Shown here piece by piece: positions 15,713 through 25,699 of a stretch of 36,610 nucleotides of DNA. The stretch's first letter is position 1; every line of letters starts with the position of its first letter. The notes beneath the pieces are model-generated. The model was not told the DNA's origin. It saw only the letters and a program-made list of their open reading frames with translations, and made no database searches. A program made the translations under genes and the position numbers. Source of the DNA: an uncultured Colwellia sp. (lineage in GTDB: Bacteria > Pseudomonadota > Gammaproteobacteria > Enterobacterales > Alteromonadaceae); assembly GCA_913063325.1 (NCBI GenBank), contig CAJXYE010000050.1, positions 1 through 36,610 of the forward strand, given 5' to 3'.

Positions 15713-16693
15713 CTAAAAAACACCCAAATATTTTTTCGCCATTTTATGTGCTATATCTAAGCTCAAATGGGCCGTGGTATCGACATCAGGTACCACACCT
15801 GTTTTCTCCCAATTTGAATGTGTAGCGGGATGTAAAGGAATAGCGATTGGCATATTTATACTGATGTAATCGTTTATTTTCTGCTTTTGTACTACATAAG
15901 AAACGCCCATTGTTTCTTCACCAACGATCACTGCTTTGTTTAAGTGTTTTAGGGTGTAGCTAATAAATTCCCCTGAACTTGAAAGAAACGAAGAGGTAAG
16001 TATATAGATAGGAAAGTTATGCTTAAATTTGTCATTGCCATTGTTTTCAGTCGCTCGTAGTATTTTTCTCTTATTGCTTTTATCATAGAGGACTTCGCTT
16101 AATATAGTACCTTCCTCAACAAAAAAGCTTATCAAATATTGGGCAAGTGATATTGACTCTCCTTCCACATTACGTAAGTCGATGATCAATGCATCTACTT
16201 TAGATAACTCTTCTAAAGTACGAAAAACTTCTACTTCTGCTTTAGTATTTTGATAAAAAGACTTCAATTTAAAGTAACCGACATTACCTGATAGTACGCT
16301 TACATTCTCAATACCAAAGTTGTTCCTACTACCTAATTTATGTTGTGCTTTGTTAATAATGAATAACGGGGTAGTTTCAACAATATCGAGGTACATATCC
16401 CCACTAACATGTCTCATGATAGGGTTAATTTGTCTTATAAATGAATACCAATCACTAATTTCATCAAACGCCTTTGTGGCTAATTTGTACCTCAATTCTT
16501 TTTCTATTAATGATGCTTTTTCTGGAAAAACATAGTGTTTTTCTAAAGCAGTGATAATACCTTCAATACTTTGTGCTGTTTGATGTTTAGTTAATTTTTC
16601 ATTCAAGTTTTCAACATCTAATACCGATGCTTGTAACCTAGTCATGCTTAACAAAAGTAAAGCTTGCAACAATAACATGCTAATTTTTTTCAT
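15713..16693 (-). CDS. S41-family (C-terminal processing peptidase-like) secreted protein
   Basis: From the ATG at 16693 (AGG a few bases before it) the protein has 326 residues and a signal peptide (MKKISMLLLQALLLL onward). Starts at 16738 and 16708 give longer N-termini without a signal start. The core follows the S41/IRBP-like pattern: VGYFKLKSF (138-146), ALIIDLRN (168-175), and the nucleophile region ILTSSFLSSSGEFISY (231-246), where Ser238 fits the catalytic serine by alignment with the usual TFSAAEEF. GVVPDVDT near the end is typical. No PDZ domain is visible. It should be a periplasmic peptidase. The membrane protein gene 76 bases upstream may share its operon. Confidence 0.85.
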   Translation of the reverse strand: MKKISMLLLQALLLLSMTRLQASVLDVENLNEKLTKHQTAQSIEGIITALEKHYVFPEKASLIEKELRYKLATKAFDEISDWYSFIRQINPIMRHVSGDMYLDIVETTPLFIINKAQHKLGSRNNFGIENVSVLSGNVGYFKLKSFYQNTKAEVEVFRTLEELSKVDALIIDLRNVEGESISLAQYLISFFVEEGTILSEVLYDKSNKRKILRATENNGNDKFKHNFPIYILTSSFLSSSGEFISYTLKHLNKAVIVGEETMGVSYVVQKQKINDYISINMPIAIPLHPATHSNWEKTGVVPDVDTTAHLSLDIAHKMAKKYLGVF

Positions 16694-16769
16694 ATTGCCT
16701 AATCTCATAGATAACGAATTTGTCTCGCTAAGTAGCATTTAACGAGTAAGAACAGAATAGAAAAAGAAA

Positions 16770-17177
16770 CTAGTTTGGGCAGGTTAATTGTATTTTAAAT
16801 TGTAAATTGCTGAATTTTAAGCCCGAAATAAATATGCGTGACCTCTGCTTTAAAACCATATACCAAGGAGGTAACGCTATTAAAGGTTTATACCATTGAT
16901 AATTTACAGCAGAGACCAAAAATAAGGCGAGTAACACAACAAAAATATAATCAACAGAAGTTTGATTCCAATGGTTAAAGTTTGAAGCTTGATTGATGCT
17001 TACGAATATTGCAAAGCTATATGAATGCTTTTTAAGTTCAGTTATCGACGATTGATTTTTTTGTAGATATGAATCGTCAGATTTATTTGGGGGTACAGCT
17101 AAAGTTAGCACTACAATAAGTACCATAAAAGCGAATACATGAAGTGTTTTTTTAAATAACAACAAAGTTCTTATCAT
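16770..17177 (-). CDS. Small membrane protein of unknown function
   Basis: This 135-residue frame has two hydrophobic segments, about residues 11-30 (HVFAFMVLIVVLTLAV) and 76-95 (DYIFVVLLALFLVSAVNY), with a soluble loop of about 45 residues between them. The ribosome binding site is poor (GAGA three bases from the ATG). It lies 76 bases before the S41-like gene on the same strand, so the two may be transcribed together. I recognise no family. Length, membrane pattern and position favour a real gene, but not strongly. Confidence 0.5.
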   Translation of the reverse strand: MIRTLLLFKKTLHVFAFMVLIVVLTLAVPPNKSDDSYLQKNQSSITELKKHSYSFAIFVSINQASNFNHWNQTSVDYIFVVLLALFLVSAVNYQWYKPLIALPPWYMVLKQRSRIFISGLKFSNLQFKIQLTCPN

Positions 17178-17794
17178 TTCTCTAGGCTGGCTTTAGCCGT
17201 GTATCATTGATTAATAATGAATATCGTCTGCTAATCTTTCTGGTGCATATTCATCACAACCAACTTAAACGAATAATATTACAGATACAAGACTAGATTG
17301 CTTGCTTGGATCAAAATTGAAACTAAAATTTAAATATCCGCCCACAAAGTAACGCTCTTTGGATTCTCAGCCAGATAAAACCTACAACCTCTACTTAAAT
17401 AGTATTAATAAACTAGACATCAAAATACAATAAATAAACTGAAGGCTAAGTTGGGAAGGCTTTAGAATAAAGGTAATAGCTCGTTTCATTAAAAAATAAT
17501 GAAGGGTAATAACTTCTTTGTCGGTTCAGTTGACATTAACTACATCAGCGATGTGCCTTATCTTCCTTCTTGGGTTGAACCATCCAAAATATAACCCGCA
17601 AACGTTTACTCTGCTAATTTGTAGCAAAGCAGCTTCCATAGCCATACTTCTATACCAGCGCTAAAACTAGATAAAAAACATACTACTAGTATTTTGATAT
17701 TAACCATTGTAATCTATTTGCACTGTTGTTTTTTCGTACATAACTCAACATTCCGTCATTCATTTAAAATTAAAGACATGTAAAGGAATACCAA
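17178..17794. other. 617-base AT-rich gap without a gene
   Basis: Nothing convincing is seen between the divergent membrane protein and Sel1 genes. A small hairpin (TTCATTA and TAATGAA near 17484-17505) overlaps the start of a 31-codon frame at 17499-17594 that lacks a ribosome binding site. The stretch may contain decayed sequence or promoters. Confidence 0.4.
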
Positions 17795-18751
17795 ATGAAA
17801 AAAACACTCGCATTAATTTCAATCCTTTTTGCTGCTTTATACAGCGGTAATACACTTGCAGCGACTGCAACTATTGGCCCATGCCAAAAGAGCAGCTGTG
17901 TTGATTATTTCCAAAAATATAAAAAGTATGCGCGCATTGGCTATAGTGACGCTATGGTGACATTAGCTGAAATGTATTATTACGGTCATGGTACCGAGGT
18001 AAACAAAAAAAAAGCCCTTAAACAATTTAAGAACGCAGCGAAATACGGTTCAGTTAAAGGTCAGCACAAAACAGCGATGATGTATCTTAATAATGAAGAA
18101 TTTAAAGATTTGGATAAAGGTATAAAATATTTAAAAAAAGCAGCAAGAAACAATAGTACAGGTTCCTCATTCTTATTAGGTATCATGTATTTCGATAAGG
18201 ACTTTTATGAGCAAGACTTTGAAGAAGCAGATAAATGGTTAAGCAAAGCTTATCGGGGAGGCTTTAAAAGAATGCTGCCTTATATAGAGTTAATGAAAAA
18301 ATCCGACCATTTTAATGAAACTAATTTACCTGACCTAATAGATGCAATCAAAGAGTCCCCAATTACCATTGCCGAAGCTCCCCCTGTGACGATAGCTAAA
18401 GTTGCGCCAATCAAACCAGTATCGACCAAGTCCATACCAGCTAAATCAGAAGCCTTTACGAAAACATCAGCAGAAAAGGCAGGACATGCCCCAAAAAGTA
18501 ATATAGAAGTAATCACTGTTTATAGTAATCTGAACGAAATTTTAGATTCTCAACTATTAAGCTTTAGATATGCCTCTCCTGAAAAAGGTGCACAGAGCAC
18601 AGGTTCAAGAGTTATAGGTAAAACATGTGCGCAAACAATGTCTTGTGCTCCCACCAGTCAAGCTGATTTCGACAGGGGAATAAAGTTAGTTATGGGTGAC
18701 CATGCAGTTGCCAAATTTAGTGAAGTATTTCGCGGTTATTCTGGATTTTAG
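17795..18751 (+). CDS. Secreted Sel1-repeat protein
   Basis: The 318-residue protein starts at an ATG with AGGA upstream and has a signal peptide (MKKTLALISILFAALYSGNT, cut near LAA at 22). Residues 50-160 hold Sel1-like repeats, seen in DAMVTLAEMYYYGHGTEV, KKALKQFKNAAKYGSVKGQ and KGIKYLKKAARNN. These pair helices to bind protein partners. A Pro, Ala and Lys-rich linker (about 190-235) leads to a C-terminal part with a cysteine pair (TCAQTMSC), and another pair sits at the mature N-terminus (CQKSSC). It should be periplasmic or at the outer membrane. The partner is not known. A perfect terminator follows. Confidence 0.85.
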   Translation: MKKTLALISILFAALYSGNTLAATATIGPCQKSSCVDYFQKYKKYARIGYSDAMVTLAEMYYYGHGTEVNKKKALKQFKNAAKYGSVKGQHKTAMMYLNNEEFKDLDKGIKYLKKAARNNSTGSSFLLGIMYFDKDFYEQDFEEADKWLSKAYRGGFKRMLPYIELMKKSDHFNETNLPDLIDAIKESPITIAEAPPVTIAKVAPIKPVSTKSIPAKSEAFTKTSAEKAGHAPKSNIEVITVYSNLNEILDSQLLSFRYASPEKGAQSTGSRVIGKTCAQTMSCAPTSQADFDRGIKLVMGDHAVAKFSEVFRGYSGF

Positions 18752-18796
18752 TTTAAACATTTACCTTAGCTAGCGTAAAATTAACACGTCGAAGAT

Positions 18797-18825
18797 AACA
18801 AGATAGACCACGGGTCTATCTTGTT
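18797..18825 (+). terminator. Rho-independent terminator after the Sel1 gene
   Basis: AACAAGATAGACC (18797-18809) and GGTCTATCTTGTT (18813-18825) form a perfect 13-bp stem with a 3-base loop, followed by CATTTT. It ends the Sel1 transcript and may also serve the convergent LytTR gene. Confidence 0.8.
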
Positions 18826-18940
18826 CATTTTACTGCTCACTCACCGACGACATTGAAGTCTCTACAATACTAGTATTTCAGCATGAATTATCCATGAAAT
18901 TATAGCTCTGAAGCTTTAATAATACTTGTTAAAAGTACTT

Positions 18941-20482
18941 TTAAACCAGCGCTACACTTCCTTTAATCACACCTCTGACATGCGGTAATATACGACGACT
19001 AACCGGTATTTCATCGCCGCTTTTCAATGCTAGGATTCCACTACTCGTCGCCCCATTTTTAGATGATGTGACTGATACAACCTCATCCAAATTCACGATA
19101 TAAGAGCGATGTACTTTCAAGAAAGTAGAGGGAAGTTGTTCTTCTATACTTTTTAATGTGCCGCTAAATAATGACTGCTTTTGATTGGTGAGAAAAATTT
19201 CTACGTAATCGCCGGCGGCTTTGCAATAAGCTACGTCATGAACGGGGATTATTTCAATTTTACCTGCGCTACTCAACTGTAGTGTCGTTGGTGACTTTTG
19301 CTGTGCTAACTGATCAACTTTTAATTGCAATTTAACCAATTGCTGCTCTTCTTCTTTTCTGAGTATTTTATCTTTAACCGACTGATTAACTATTTTAATG
19401 ACAAGAAAAGCCATCATGCCTGTGACGATGTAATAAAAATACATGGAGTTGAATTTACCAAAGGTAAACACTATGGTTAAGCAAAAAACACTATAAGCGA
19501 TACAATACGAAATAGATTCTCGTGACCGTACTTTCCAGCAACTCAAACCACTTATCACTACACTAAATAATGCTGGCACCAATATAGCGATGACTGACTT
19601 GCCATCAAAACCAGGCATCATAAACGACAGGTATATAGTTAGGGGGACGACTAACGCTAACCAAAGGTTTCTTTGTGTCCGAGCAAATTTTTTAATGGTG
19701 AATAAAAGAAAACTAAAACCAAAAATTAATGACAATACAACAATAGCGATTAAACGAATATCATGTAATGGGTAACTATAGTTAAAAATAACCCGGCTAA
19801 TTTCTGTAAATAATTGCCCACTGGCTGCCGCCAACATTAACAAAATAAGAGCGGGAGTTTCTTTATCTTCTGCGCTAAACACCAAGGTAATTAAATAAGT
19901 ACAACCAAGTAACATGGCGCCTAATAAGCTAAGTAAAATAAGTAAGTCGCGCTTAAAAAACTCACTCGTTTGTCCATATTCCGAAATACCGATAAAATGA
20001 ATAGGCCTTGAAAGGGTTAGAAAACCATGATGACTTGAAACATGAATAATAACTTCATTCGTTCCCCTATTAAGTAGCCTTGGTGGAATATAAAATTTAG
20101 CATCCATATCACCTGAGAACTCTTCATCTTTTAAAAAGCTAGGCGTGCCATTGCTACCTAATCTTTCACCATTTAAAAAAACTTCGCTCGACATTTTAGC
20201 AAAAACAAAGAGCGCTGAGGGTTGCTTCCTTTTCAAATAGGCGTCAGTTACTGTTAAATTCGCTTTCAACCATAATTCAACATTTTGTGGGTCGATATCA
20301 AACAAAAGACCTTGCTGACATTCTTTTTCGGTAAACGTTGGCTGAGTCTTTTGCTCGGGTTTTGCCGGGCAATAAACAACAGATTGATTGTCAATTGAGA
20401 TAGTTGCCTGAGCAAAAGCCAATGATTGAACTAAACCATTCAATATAAAAAACACACAAGCTAGGAACAATCTTTTATTCAT
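18941..20482 (-). CDS. Membrane-bound LytTR transcription regulator
   Basis: This 513-residue protein has a signal peptide (1-24), a periplasmic beta-rich domain of about 150 residues that resembles the sensory domains of 7TM-DISM proteins, about seven membrane helices (180-370), a short coiled coil with many Gln, Glu and Lys, and a C-terminal LytTR DNA-binding domain (about 405-503). The motif FLKVHRSYIVNL (454-465) is the LytTR signature. It has no kinase or receiver domain, so it should sense a periplasmic signal and bind DNA while in the membrane. It is divergent from the hydrolase at 20635, with only 152 bases between; that gene is its likely target by position. ACCGTTCAT at 20496-20504 fits the LytTR half-site pattern but stands alone. 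Confidence 0.88.
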   Translation of the reverse strand: MNKRLFLACVFFILNGLVQSLAFAQATISIDNQSVVYCPAKPEQKTQPTFTEKECQQGLLFDIDPQNVELWLKANLTVTDAYLKRKQPSALFVFAKMSSEVFLNGERLGSNGTPSFLKDEEFSGDMDAKFYIPPRLLNRGTNEVIIHVSSHHGFLTLSRPIHFIGISEYGQTSEFFKRDLLILLSLLGAMLLGCTYLITLVFSAEDKETPALILLMLAAASGQLFTEISRVIFNYSYPLHDIRLIAIVVLSLIFGFSFLLFTIKKFARTQRNLWLALVVPLTIYLSFMMPGFDGKSVIAILVPALFSVVISGLSCWKVRSRESISYCIAYSVFCLTIVFTFGKFNSMYFYYIVTGMMAFLVIKIVNQSVKDKILRKEEEQQLVKLQLKVDQLAQQKSPTTLQLSSAGKIEIIPVHDVAYCKAAGDYVEIFLTNQKQSLFSGTLKSIEEQLPSTFLKVHRSYIVNLDEVVSVTSSKNGATSSGILALKSGDEIPVSRRILPHVRGVIKGSVALV

Positions 20483-20634
20483 AGATTTCTCTGTTACCGT
20501 TCATCGATTTATCCATACCGCTCGTCATTTTAATCTATAAAATCAGTAGCTTTAAAAGAATAACACATGCGCCATTATCTAGAGTACGTTTAAATGATTG
20601 TACTTAAATACACGCAGTCGTAAGGACAATTCAT

Positions 20635-22124
20635 ATGCCACATCAGCAGTTACAGAGCACCATACAAAAGTCGTTAATAATACTAACACTATTTATTTCA
20701 AACCAGACGCTAGCTGACAATAAAAATGTGCAGACATTTCCTAATGAAAAAGCAATCGTCTTCACCACCATGGATAATAAAACAACCGATGCTTTTGAAG
20801 GTTACATCGAAGTACCTGAAAATAGAAATAACAGTAAGAGTCGATTAATTCCTGTTAAATATGTGCGTTTTCCAGCAACAGGTAATAAAAATGGCTCACC
20901 AATAATTTACTTATCCGGTGGACCTGGAGGCTCTGGTATTGATACAGCTAAATATCCTAACTTTCGTTTTCCCTTATTTATGGCGTTAAGAGAATTTGGT
21001 GATGTAATCGCCTTAGACCAACGAGGTACTGGGGCATCTAAAACAGCAGCTAAATGTGTTTCATCACAAACGTTACCGCTAACAACTAAATTAACCAATA
21101 AAAACGTCACTCAGTTATATCAAAAAGCAGCCAATGAGTGTGTCGACTTTTGGCAGAATGAAGATGTTGATATTTTAGGTTATACAACAACACAAAGTGC
21201 TTTAGATATAGAGGACTTAAGAAAACATCTACAAGCAAAAAAAGTAAGCTTGTGGGGCATATCTTACGGAAGCCACCTTGCTTTTTCTGCTATGAAAGAG
21301 TTAAACGGAAGCATTGATAAAGTCATTATTGCCAGTGCTGAAGGCTTGAATCAAACGGTGAAGTTACCCGCAGAAACTGATGCCTACTTTACTCGACTAC
21401 AGCAAGCAATAAACACTCAACAGGATGCGAAAAACGCTTACCCAGACATTGTGAAGCTGATGCACAAGGTACACAAGAAATTAGATGAAAATCCCATGGC
21501 TGTGAGTATTCCTCAAAAAGATGGCACTGAGATTGATATGTTATTTCAAAAAGTACATTTACAAATTATCGCCTCTTCAATGATTTCAGATCCTCAACGT
21601 GGCGTAAAACACTTATTGATGCTGTATAAAACATTAGCTCAAGGCAGTGATGCTGTTTTGATTGAGTTTTTAAAGCGCGGTTATTTTACTAAAGCCCCTA
21701 TTTCATTTGATGCCATGTCATTTGCTATGGATATTGCCTCGGGTGTAACCGATGAAGGTTGGCATTAGTAACCGAACAAGCAAAAACGTCATTGCTAGGT
21801 TTAGCGCTTAATTTTCCAATGCCGCATTTAAATAAAGCAGTAAAAGGCTTGGATTTAGGTGATAGTTTTCGTGAACATCCTATTAGTGATGTGCCTACGC
21901 TCTTATTAACAGGTACGTTAGACGGAAGAACCTATATGGGTTCACAGAAGATTGCGACCCAAGGATTATCTAATTTAACTCAAGTGACGATAAAAAATGC
22001 CGGGCATAATTTGTTTATGGTGTCGCCACAAGTCACTAATACCATTAAATCATTTTTGAGTGGCAAGGAAATAACAACTAAATCAATTTCAATTGATTTA
22101 CCTAATTTTTCCCCTAAGAAATAA
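20635..22124 (+). pseudogene. S33-type alpha/beta hydrolase (TAP-like peptidase), frameshifted
   Basis: A single gene is split over two frames. The first part (20635-21768) has a signal peptide, the oxyanion motif SGGPGGSG and the nucleophile elbow WGISYGS with Ser210. It stops after TDEGWH. The second part continues from 21759 in the -1 frame and carries the acid and base of the triad, TGTLDG and NAGHNLF. Adding one A to GATGAAGG near 21756 gives GATGAAAGGTTG, which reads DERLALVTEQ straight on into a full 496-residue protein. So one base was lost, either in the genome or in the sequence. Proteins of this type cut N-terminal residues or esters in the periplasm. The first part alone would lack a full triad. 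It may be under the divergent LytTR regulator. Confidence 0.85.
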
Positions 22125-22251
22125 TATTGCTCACAAATAAGATCACATAAGAGTCAGCCGTTTAAAAGGAATATTAAGCAATCGACTACTTAATGATTTT
22201 AATGCCCACACTATACGGACAGAGTACACTCTACTCCAACCGTATAATGTT

Positions 22252-24489
22252 TTACTTAGTAAAGCTACTGTCTGGGTTACCGGAAAAACACGCTAAAACA
22301 TAAGGGTAATTGTCTGTAATGTAATACCCGTATACACCATTTTTCGTCATTCCGTTACATTCATCTAAATCGCCTAATGCTTCAATATACTCATAATCAT
22401 CACGGTAAGTCCCGTCGTAAGTACCACCTGGTTCACTTGCTCCCGTTGGGCGACTACCCACTTTTAAACGGTAACTTGATTGTGCTTTACGGATAACCCC
22501 TTGGTCGTCAAAATTAGAAGCAAATATCGGAAAACCATCGGCGGCAAAACCTATTACCGGTGAGTCTTGCTCCTGTTCACTGTCAAAGAGTGCTAACGGT
22601 GAACCATGGTAATGATACGTGCCATCAGGTTGCGCATGTGCGTTATGTGAGTCAACTGCAAAGCCATTAGCTTCAAACATAGGATCATAACGCCATGGTT
22701 GATTCATATCATTACAACCTATCTTGCCATTACCAACACCGTAACAACCTGCAGCTAACAGATCGACTTTTACGCCATTTAGCATGATGGCATTATCGAC
22801 TTGTAATGAAATACTGGTTGGCTGAAGTGCAATGGTTGGTGAGGTAGTAACCTCAAATAAGTCATTTTGCTCACTTACATCATTGGGAAAAGCGCTTCCG
22901 CCATCATTAAAGTCATGATTTGGAATAGCATTGGTTTGAAAAGTACATTTGTCGCCTACTTGTGAAATAATTAAGTTGCCATAAAAGACTGTGCCTTTAT
23001 TTACGTCATTTACCGTCGAAGTAAATTGTTCAATATAATCAATACAATTTTGGCTTTTATTTACCAAGATCGCATTCGTGATATCGATAGGACTTACTGT
23101 TTCGTCTCCAAGGATAAGTGAAGCATAACTTTCTAAATCACTTACCTTTTCCAGTAATTCTGGATCGTTTGTTGGTAACAAATTATCCGCTTCTTCAAAG
23201 CCATCTAACAATGAAAAGAGCTGTTGACTGCCACCATCAAGTTCAATCAATTTGTACTCTTGTGAACGGGTTGTCCAACTCGTCACGCCATCCGATTTAT
23301 AGGCTGTGTAAATATAGTTTCTGTCTAGATTAACCTCTTCCGATAACAGCGCTTTAAAACTATGACTATCATGAATGGTCGTTTCAGTTGCCCCTGCTAC
23401 ATTAGCAATTGTCGCAAACAAGTCAGTCGCAGTAACTAAGGTAGTTTCACGCACATTCATGCGGGAAACACCTTTGCCAGAGACAACAAACGGAGTAGCA
23501 ACGCCACCTTGATATAAACTACCTTTAGCATGTGATTTACTATAAACTGCGGTGTCGATTACCCCACTTGGTGTGCCATTATCACCGATAAAAATAATCA
23601 GCGTATTGTCCCTAGTCTCTTCATTTAATGTACTAATTAAGCGGCCAATTTCTGTATCCATTGCTTCAATTGCCGCCAGATAATATGTGCGTTTATTATC
23701 ATTTATATCTGAATCGGTACCTGACAGGTTACGCTCGTGTAGTGATTGCGGTGGTAAATGAAAAGGTGAGTGAGGGGCAGAATAAGCTACCCAAGCAAAC
23801 CAAGGCGTATCTTGTTCACTTATCCAGTTAGCTGCTAAATCAGTAATTTTAGTTGAATGATATTCTGATACGTTTTCTGTGATGCCATTGATGGTTAATG
23901 GCCAGTCATAATAGTCGGATAAATTGGATAAATTCCCCGCATAATAATCAACACCAACATCATTTGGATGGCTATCATTTCCGTTTCCACCACCTAAATG
24001 CCACTTGCCAAAAACCGCAGACTGATATTGTGCGGTTGCAGCATTACCTTTTAAGTACTGCTGTAAAATTTCGTGTTCTATCGATAAACTTGCAGGAACA
24101 GACTCAACGCCACTATTTATGCCGTATTTTCCGGTAATAATAGTACCTCGCGTAGTCGAACAAGCTGGTGTTACCCACATATTATCAAAGGTAATGCCTT
24201 GCTGCGCTAACTCATTCAACGTAGGTGTATTGGGTAAATCGTCACTGAAACTATATTGAGCAGAAGCATCAAGCCCCTGATCATCTGAAATAATAAACAA
24301 TACGTTAGGTGCTTGTACAAGATCAATGGGCGTTTCTACTGGTGAAGTTATTACCTCAGGATCCGGTGTTTCTACAGGGGCGGGCTGTATCGTTTCTTCA
24401 GCGATTACCGTCTCGCTATCGCCTCCGCCACCACAGCTTCCTAGCAAACCGATAAGAATAAAAACACATAACATTTTATTAATGTACAT
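22252..24489 (-). CDS. Sulfatase-like lipoprotein fused to a YHYH domain
   Basis: The ATG at 24489, six bases after AAGGTGG, gives 745 residues; a GTG at 24492 is less likely. It has a lipoprotein signal with lipobox LGSC (Cys19) and a Gly-rich and Pro-rich spacer, so it should sit on the outer membrane. The sulfatase domain (about 62-450) has ISDDQG with metal-binding Asp69 and Asp70 and the active-site stretch CSTTRGTIITGKYG with Cys110. The usual motif is CxPSR, and here Pro is Thr; that cysteine must become formylglycine for activity. The C-terminal part (about 460-745) is a YHYH domain, with GTYHYHG at residues 624-630 and GFAADGFPIFA after it. It may remove sulfate from algal polysaccharides, but the substrate is not known and no sugar enzymes are next to it. 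Confidence 0.88.
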   Translation of the reverse strand: MYINKMLCVFILIGLLGSCGGGGDSETVIAEETIQPAPVETPDPEVITSPVETPIDLVQAPNVLFIISDDQGLDASAQYSFSDDLPNTPTLNELAQQGITFDNMWVTPACSTTRGTIITGKYGINSGVESVPASLSIEHEILQQYLKGNAATAQYQSAVFGKWHLGGGNGNDSHPNDVGVDYYAGNLSNLSDYYDWPLTINGITENVSEYHSTKITDLAANWISEQDTPWFAWVAYSAPHSPFHLPPQSLHERNLSGTDSDINDNKRTYYLAAIEAMDTEIGRLISTLNEETRDNTLIIFIGDNGTPSGVIDTAVYSKSHAKGSLYQGGVATPFVVSGKGVSRMNVRETTLVTATDLFATIANVAGATETTIHDSHSFKALLSEEVNLDRNYIYTAYKSDGVTSWTTRSQEYKLIELDGGSQQLFSLLDGFEEADNLLPTNDPELLEKVSDLESYASLILGDETVSPIDITNAILVNKSQNCIDYIEQFTSTVNDVNKGTVFYGNLIISQVGDKCTFQTNAIPNHDFNDGGSAFPNDVSEQNDLFEVTTSPTIALQPTSISLQVDNAIMLNGVKVDLLAAGCYGVGNGKIGCNDMNQPWRYDPMFEANGFAVDSHNAHAQPDGTYHYHGSPLALFDSEQEQDSPVIGFAADGFPIFASNFDDQGVIRKAQSSYRLKVGSRPTGASEPGGTYDGTYRDDYEYIEALGDLDECNGMTKNGVYGYYITDNYPYVLACFSGNPDSSFTK

Positions 24490-24675
24490 CACCAGCCACC
24501 TTTAAAGATTATAAATTACCCTACTCGTTTATATATTGAAGTACTCTGAAACTTCAACATATAAACACTATAGCAATGAAATGTGTAAGAAATGAGAAGA
24601 GAATCTTATACGTTAAGAGTAGTAGACTAAGTTAGAAATGATCACTTCTAGTTTAAGGGATCTAGGTTAGTGGCA

Positions 24676-25107
24676 TTAATCACAGCGCCAATCATATGCA
24701 CTTAAAATAGCGGATACATTTTTACTACTGTGATCCTTGTTCGTCACTCTAATCATAGGGATACCTCGTTTATTCAAGGTCATGTGAAAGATATTAGCTT
24801 CTTTGAACTTTTGAGATAAGTTTTGCTGACTACACTCATTTTCCAGGTTTATTAGTGAAAGAGACTTTGCCTCTTTTAAGCTATCTTTACGAAGTTGAAT
24901 TAAACTTTCTTTAAAACTAAAGTGCACTAAAACATAATCCTCCCCCATCTGGTAGTCGTATTGATATGGAATATTATTATTCATTAATTTTGAAATAAAT
25001 AAGCCATTGGTAAATTGGTCATTGAAACTTTCTACCGAGTAAAACTCAGCCTCATCGCTACAGCTAAGACAAGTTAGTAACAGTAAAAAAAGCAGTGATA
25101 TTTTCAT
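24676..25107 (-). CDS. Small putative lipoprotein
   Basis: This 143-residue protein starts MKISLLFLLLLTCLSCSDEA, a lipoprotein-type leader with Cys16 as the likely lipid site, although the lipobox (CLSC) is not ideal. The mature part is soluble, with a central charged helix (about 65-85) and a C-terminal half with one CSQQ and one RCD cysteine. I do not recognise the family. It lies 187 bases upstream of the sulfatase gene on the same strand and 92 bases after the MmcQ-like gene, so it may be transcribed with either. Confidence 0.65.
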   Translation of the reverse strand: MKISLLFLLLLTCLSCSDEAEFYSVESFNDQFTNGLFISKLMNNNIPYQYDYQMGEDYVLVHFSFKESLIQLRKDSLKEAKSLSLINLENECSQQNLSQKFKEANIFHMTLNKRGIPMIRVTNKDHSSKNVSAILSAYDWRCD

Positions 25108-25199
25108 TATGTATGGCCTAGGTAAAGGAAATAAACTGCTGCTTTGACGGTTCAGCTGCCACTAAAATCGAAAGCTATGTCCTCTAAAAACGATTATGA

Positions 25200-25592
25200 T
25201 TAAAGATGAATAGTGATCGATGCCTGAGCTTTTTTGGTCATTTTACTCACCACTAACAGATAAGAATTATCCATCATGCGCTCAATTTCGCCCTCTGGAA
25301 TTGAGCCATCAAGAATCACGGTATTCCACAGCCTTTTATTCATATGATATCCCGGAATAACTGAGGGGAATATATCTCGTAGCATCACCGCTTCATTTGG
25401 GTCACATTTAAGGTTAATCCACCAATCTCTCTTATCCCCATCTCCTTTGCCCATTTTCCCAAGTGCTAAAGTGGCAAACATTTTATTTTTAACTTTGAAT
25501 ACTTTGATGTCATCACCAAAAGGATAATCTACGCATGCTTCAGGTTTACTCAGTAAATATTGTTCTGCTTGTTGGTAGGTCAGATTCGCCAT
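25200..25592 (-). CDS. MmcQ/YjbR-family protein
   Basis: The 130-residue protein fits the MmcQ/YjbR family (DUF419), small single-domain proteins with a CyaY-like fold whose biological role is unclear. Typical are the start of the form LTYQQAEQYLLSKPEA, DYPFGDDIKVFKV, the WWINLKCDP strand and PGYHMNKRLWNTVILDG before the final helices. The ATG at 25592 has a good GAGGGA site. It is soluble and cytosolic. A 19-bp palindrome lies 108 bases upstream, between it and the opposite-facing ORF at 25756. Confidence 0.9.
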   Translation of the reverse strand: MANLTYQQAEQYLLSKPEACVDYPFGDDIKVFKVKNKMFATLALGKMGKGDGDKRDWWINLKCDPNEAVMLRDIFPSVIPGYHMNKRLWNTVILDGSIPEGEIERMMDNSYLLVVSKMTKKAQASITIHL

Positions 25593-25699
25593 TAAAACTC
25601 CCTCTTTATTTGTGTAATGAGTTATTTAGCTGAAAGTTAATATGGTATAACTTTCAGTATCTTATTATTTCTAACTTATCCTAATTTTACCCTAGATGA

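Noticed and set aside
17499..17594. 31-codon plus-strand frame beginning MKGNNFFVGSVDI
   Set aside because: No ribosome binding site, no family, and it starts within a small hairpin. It could be a gene remnant but cannot be supported.
20496..20504. LytTR binding site
   Set aside because: LytTR sites usually come as two direct repeats 10-13 bases apart. Only one good half-site was found, so it is not listed as a feature.
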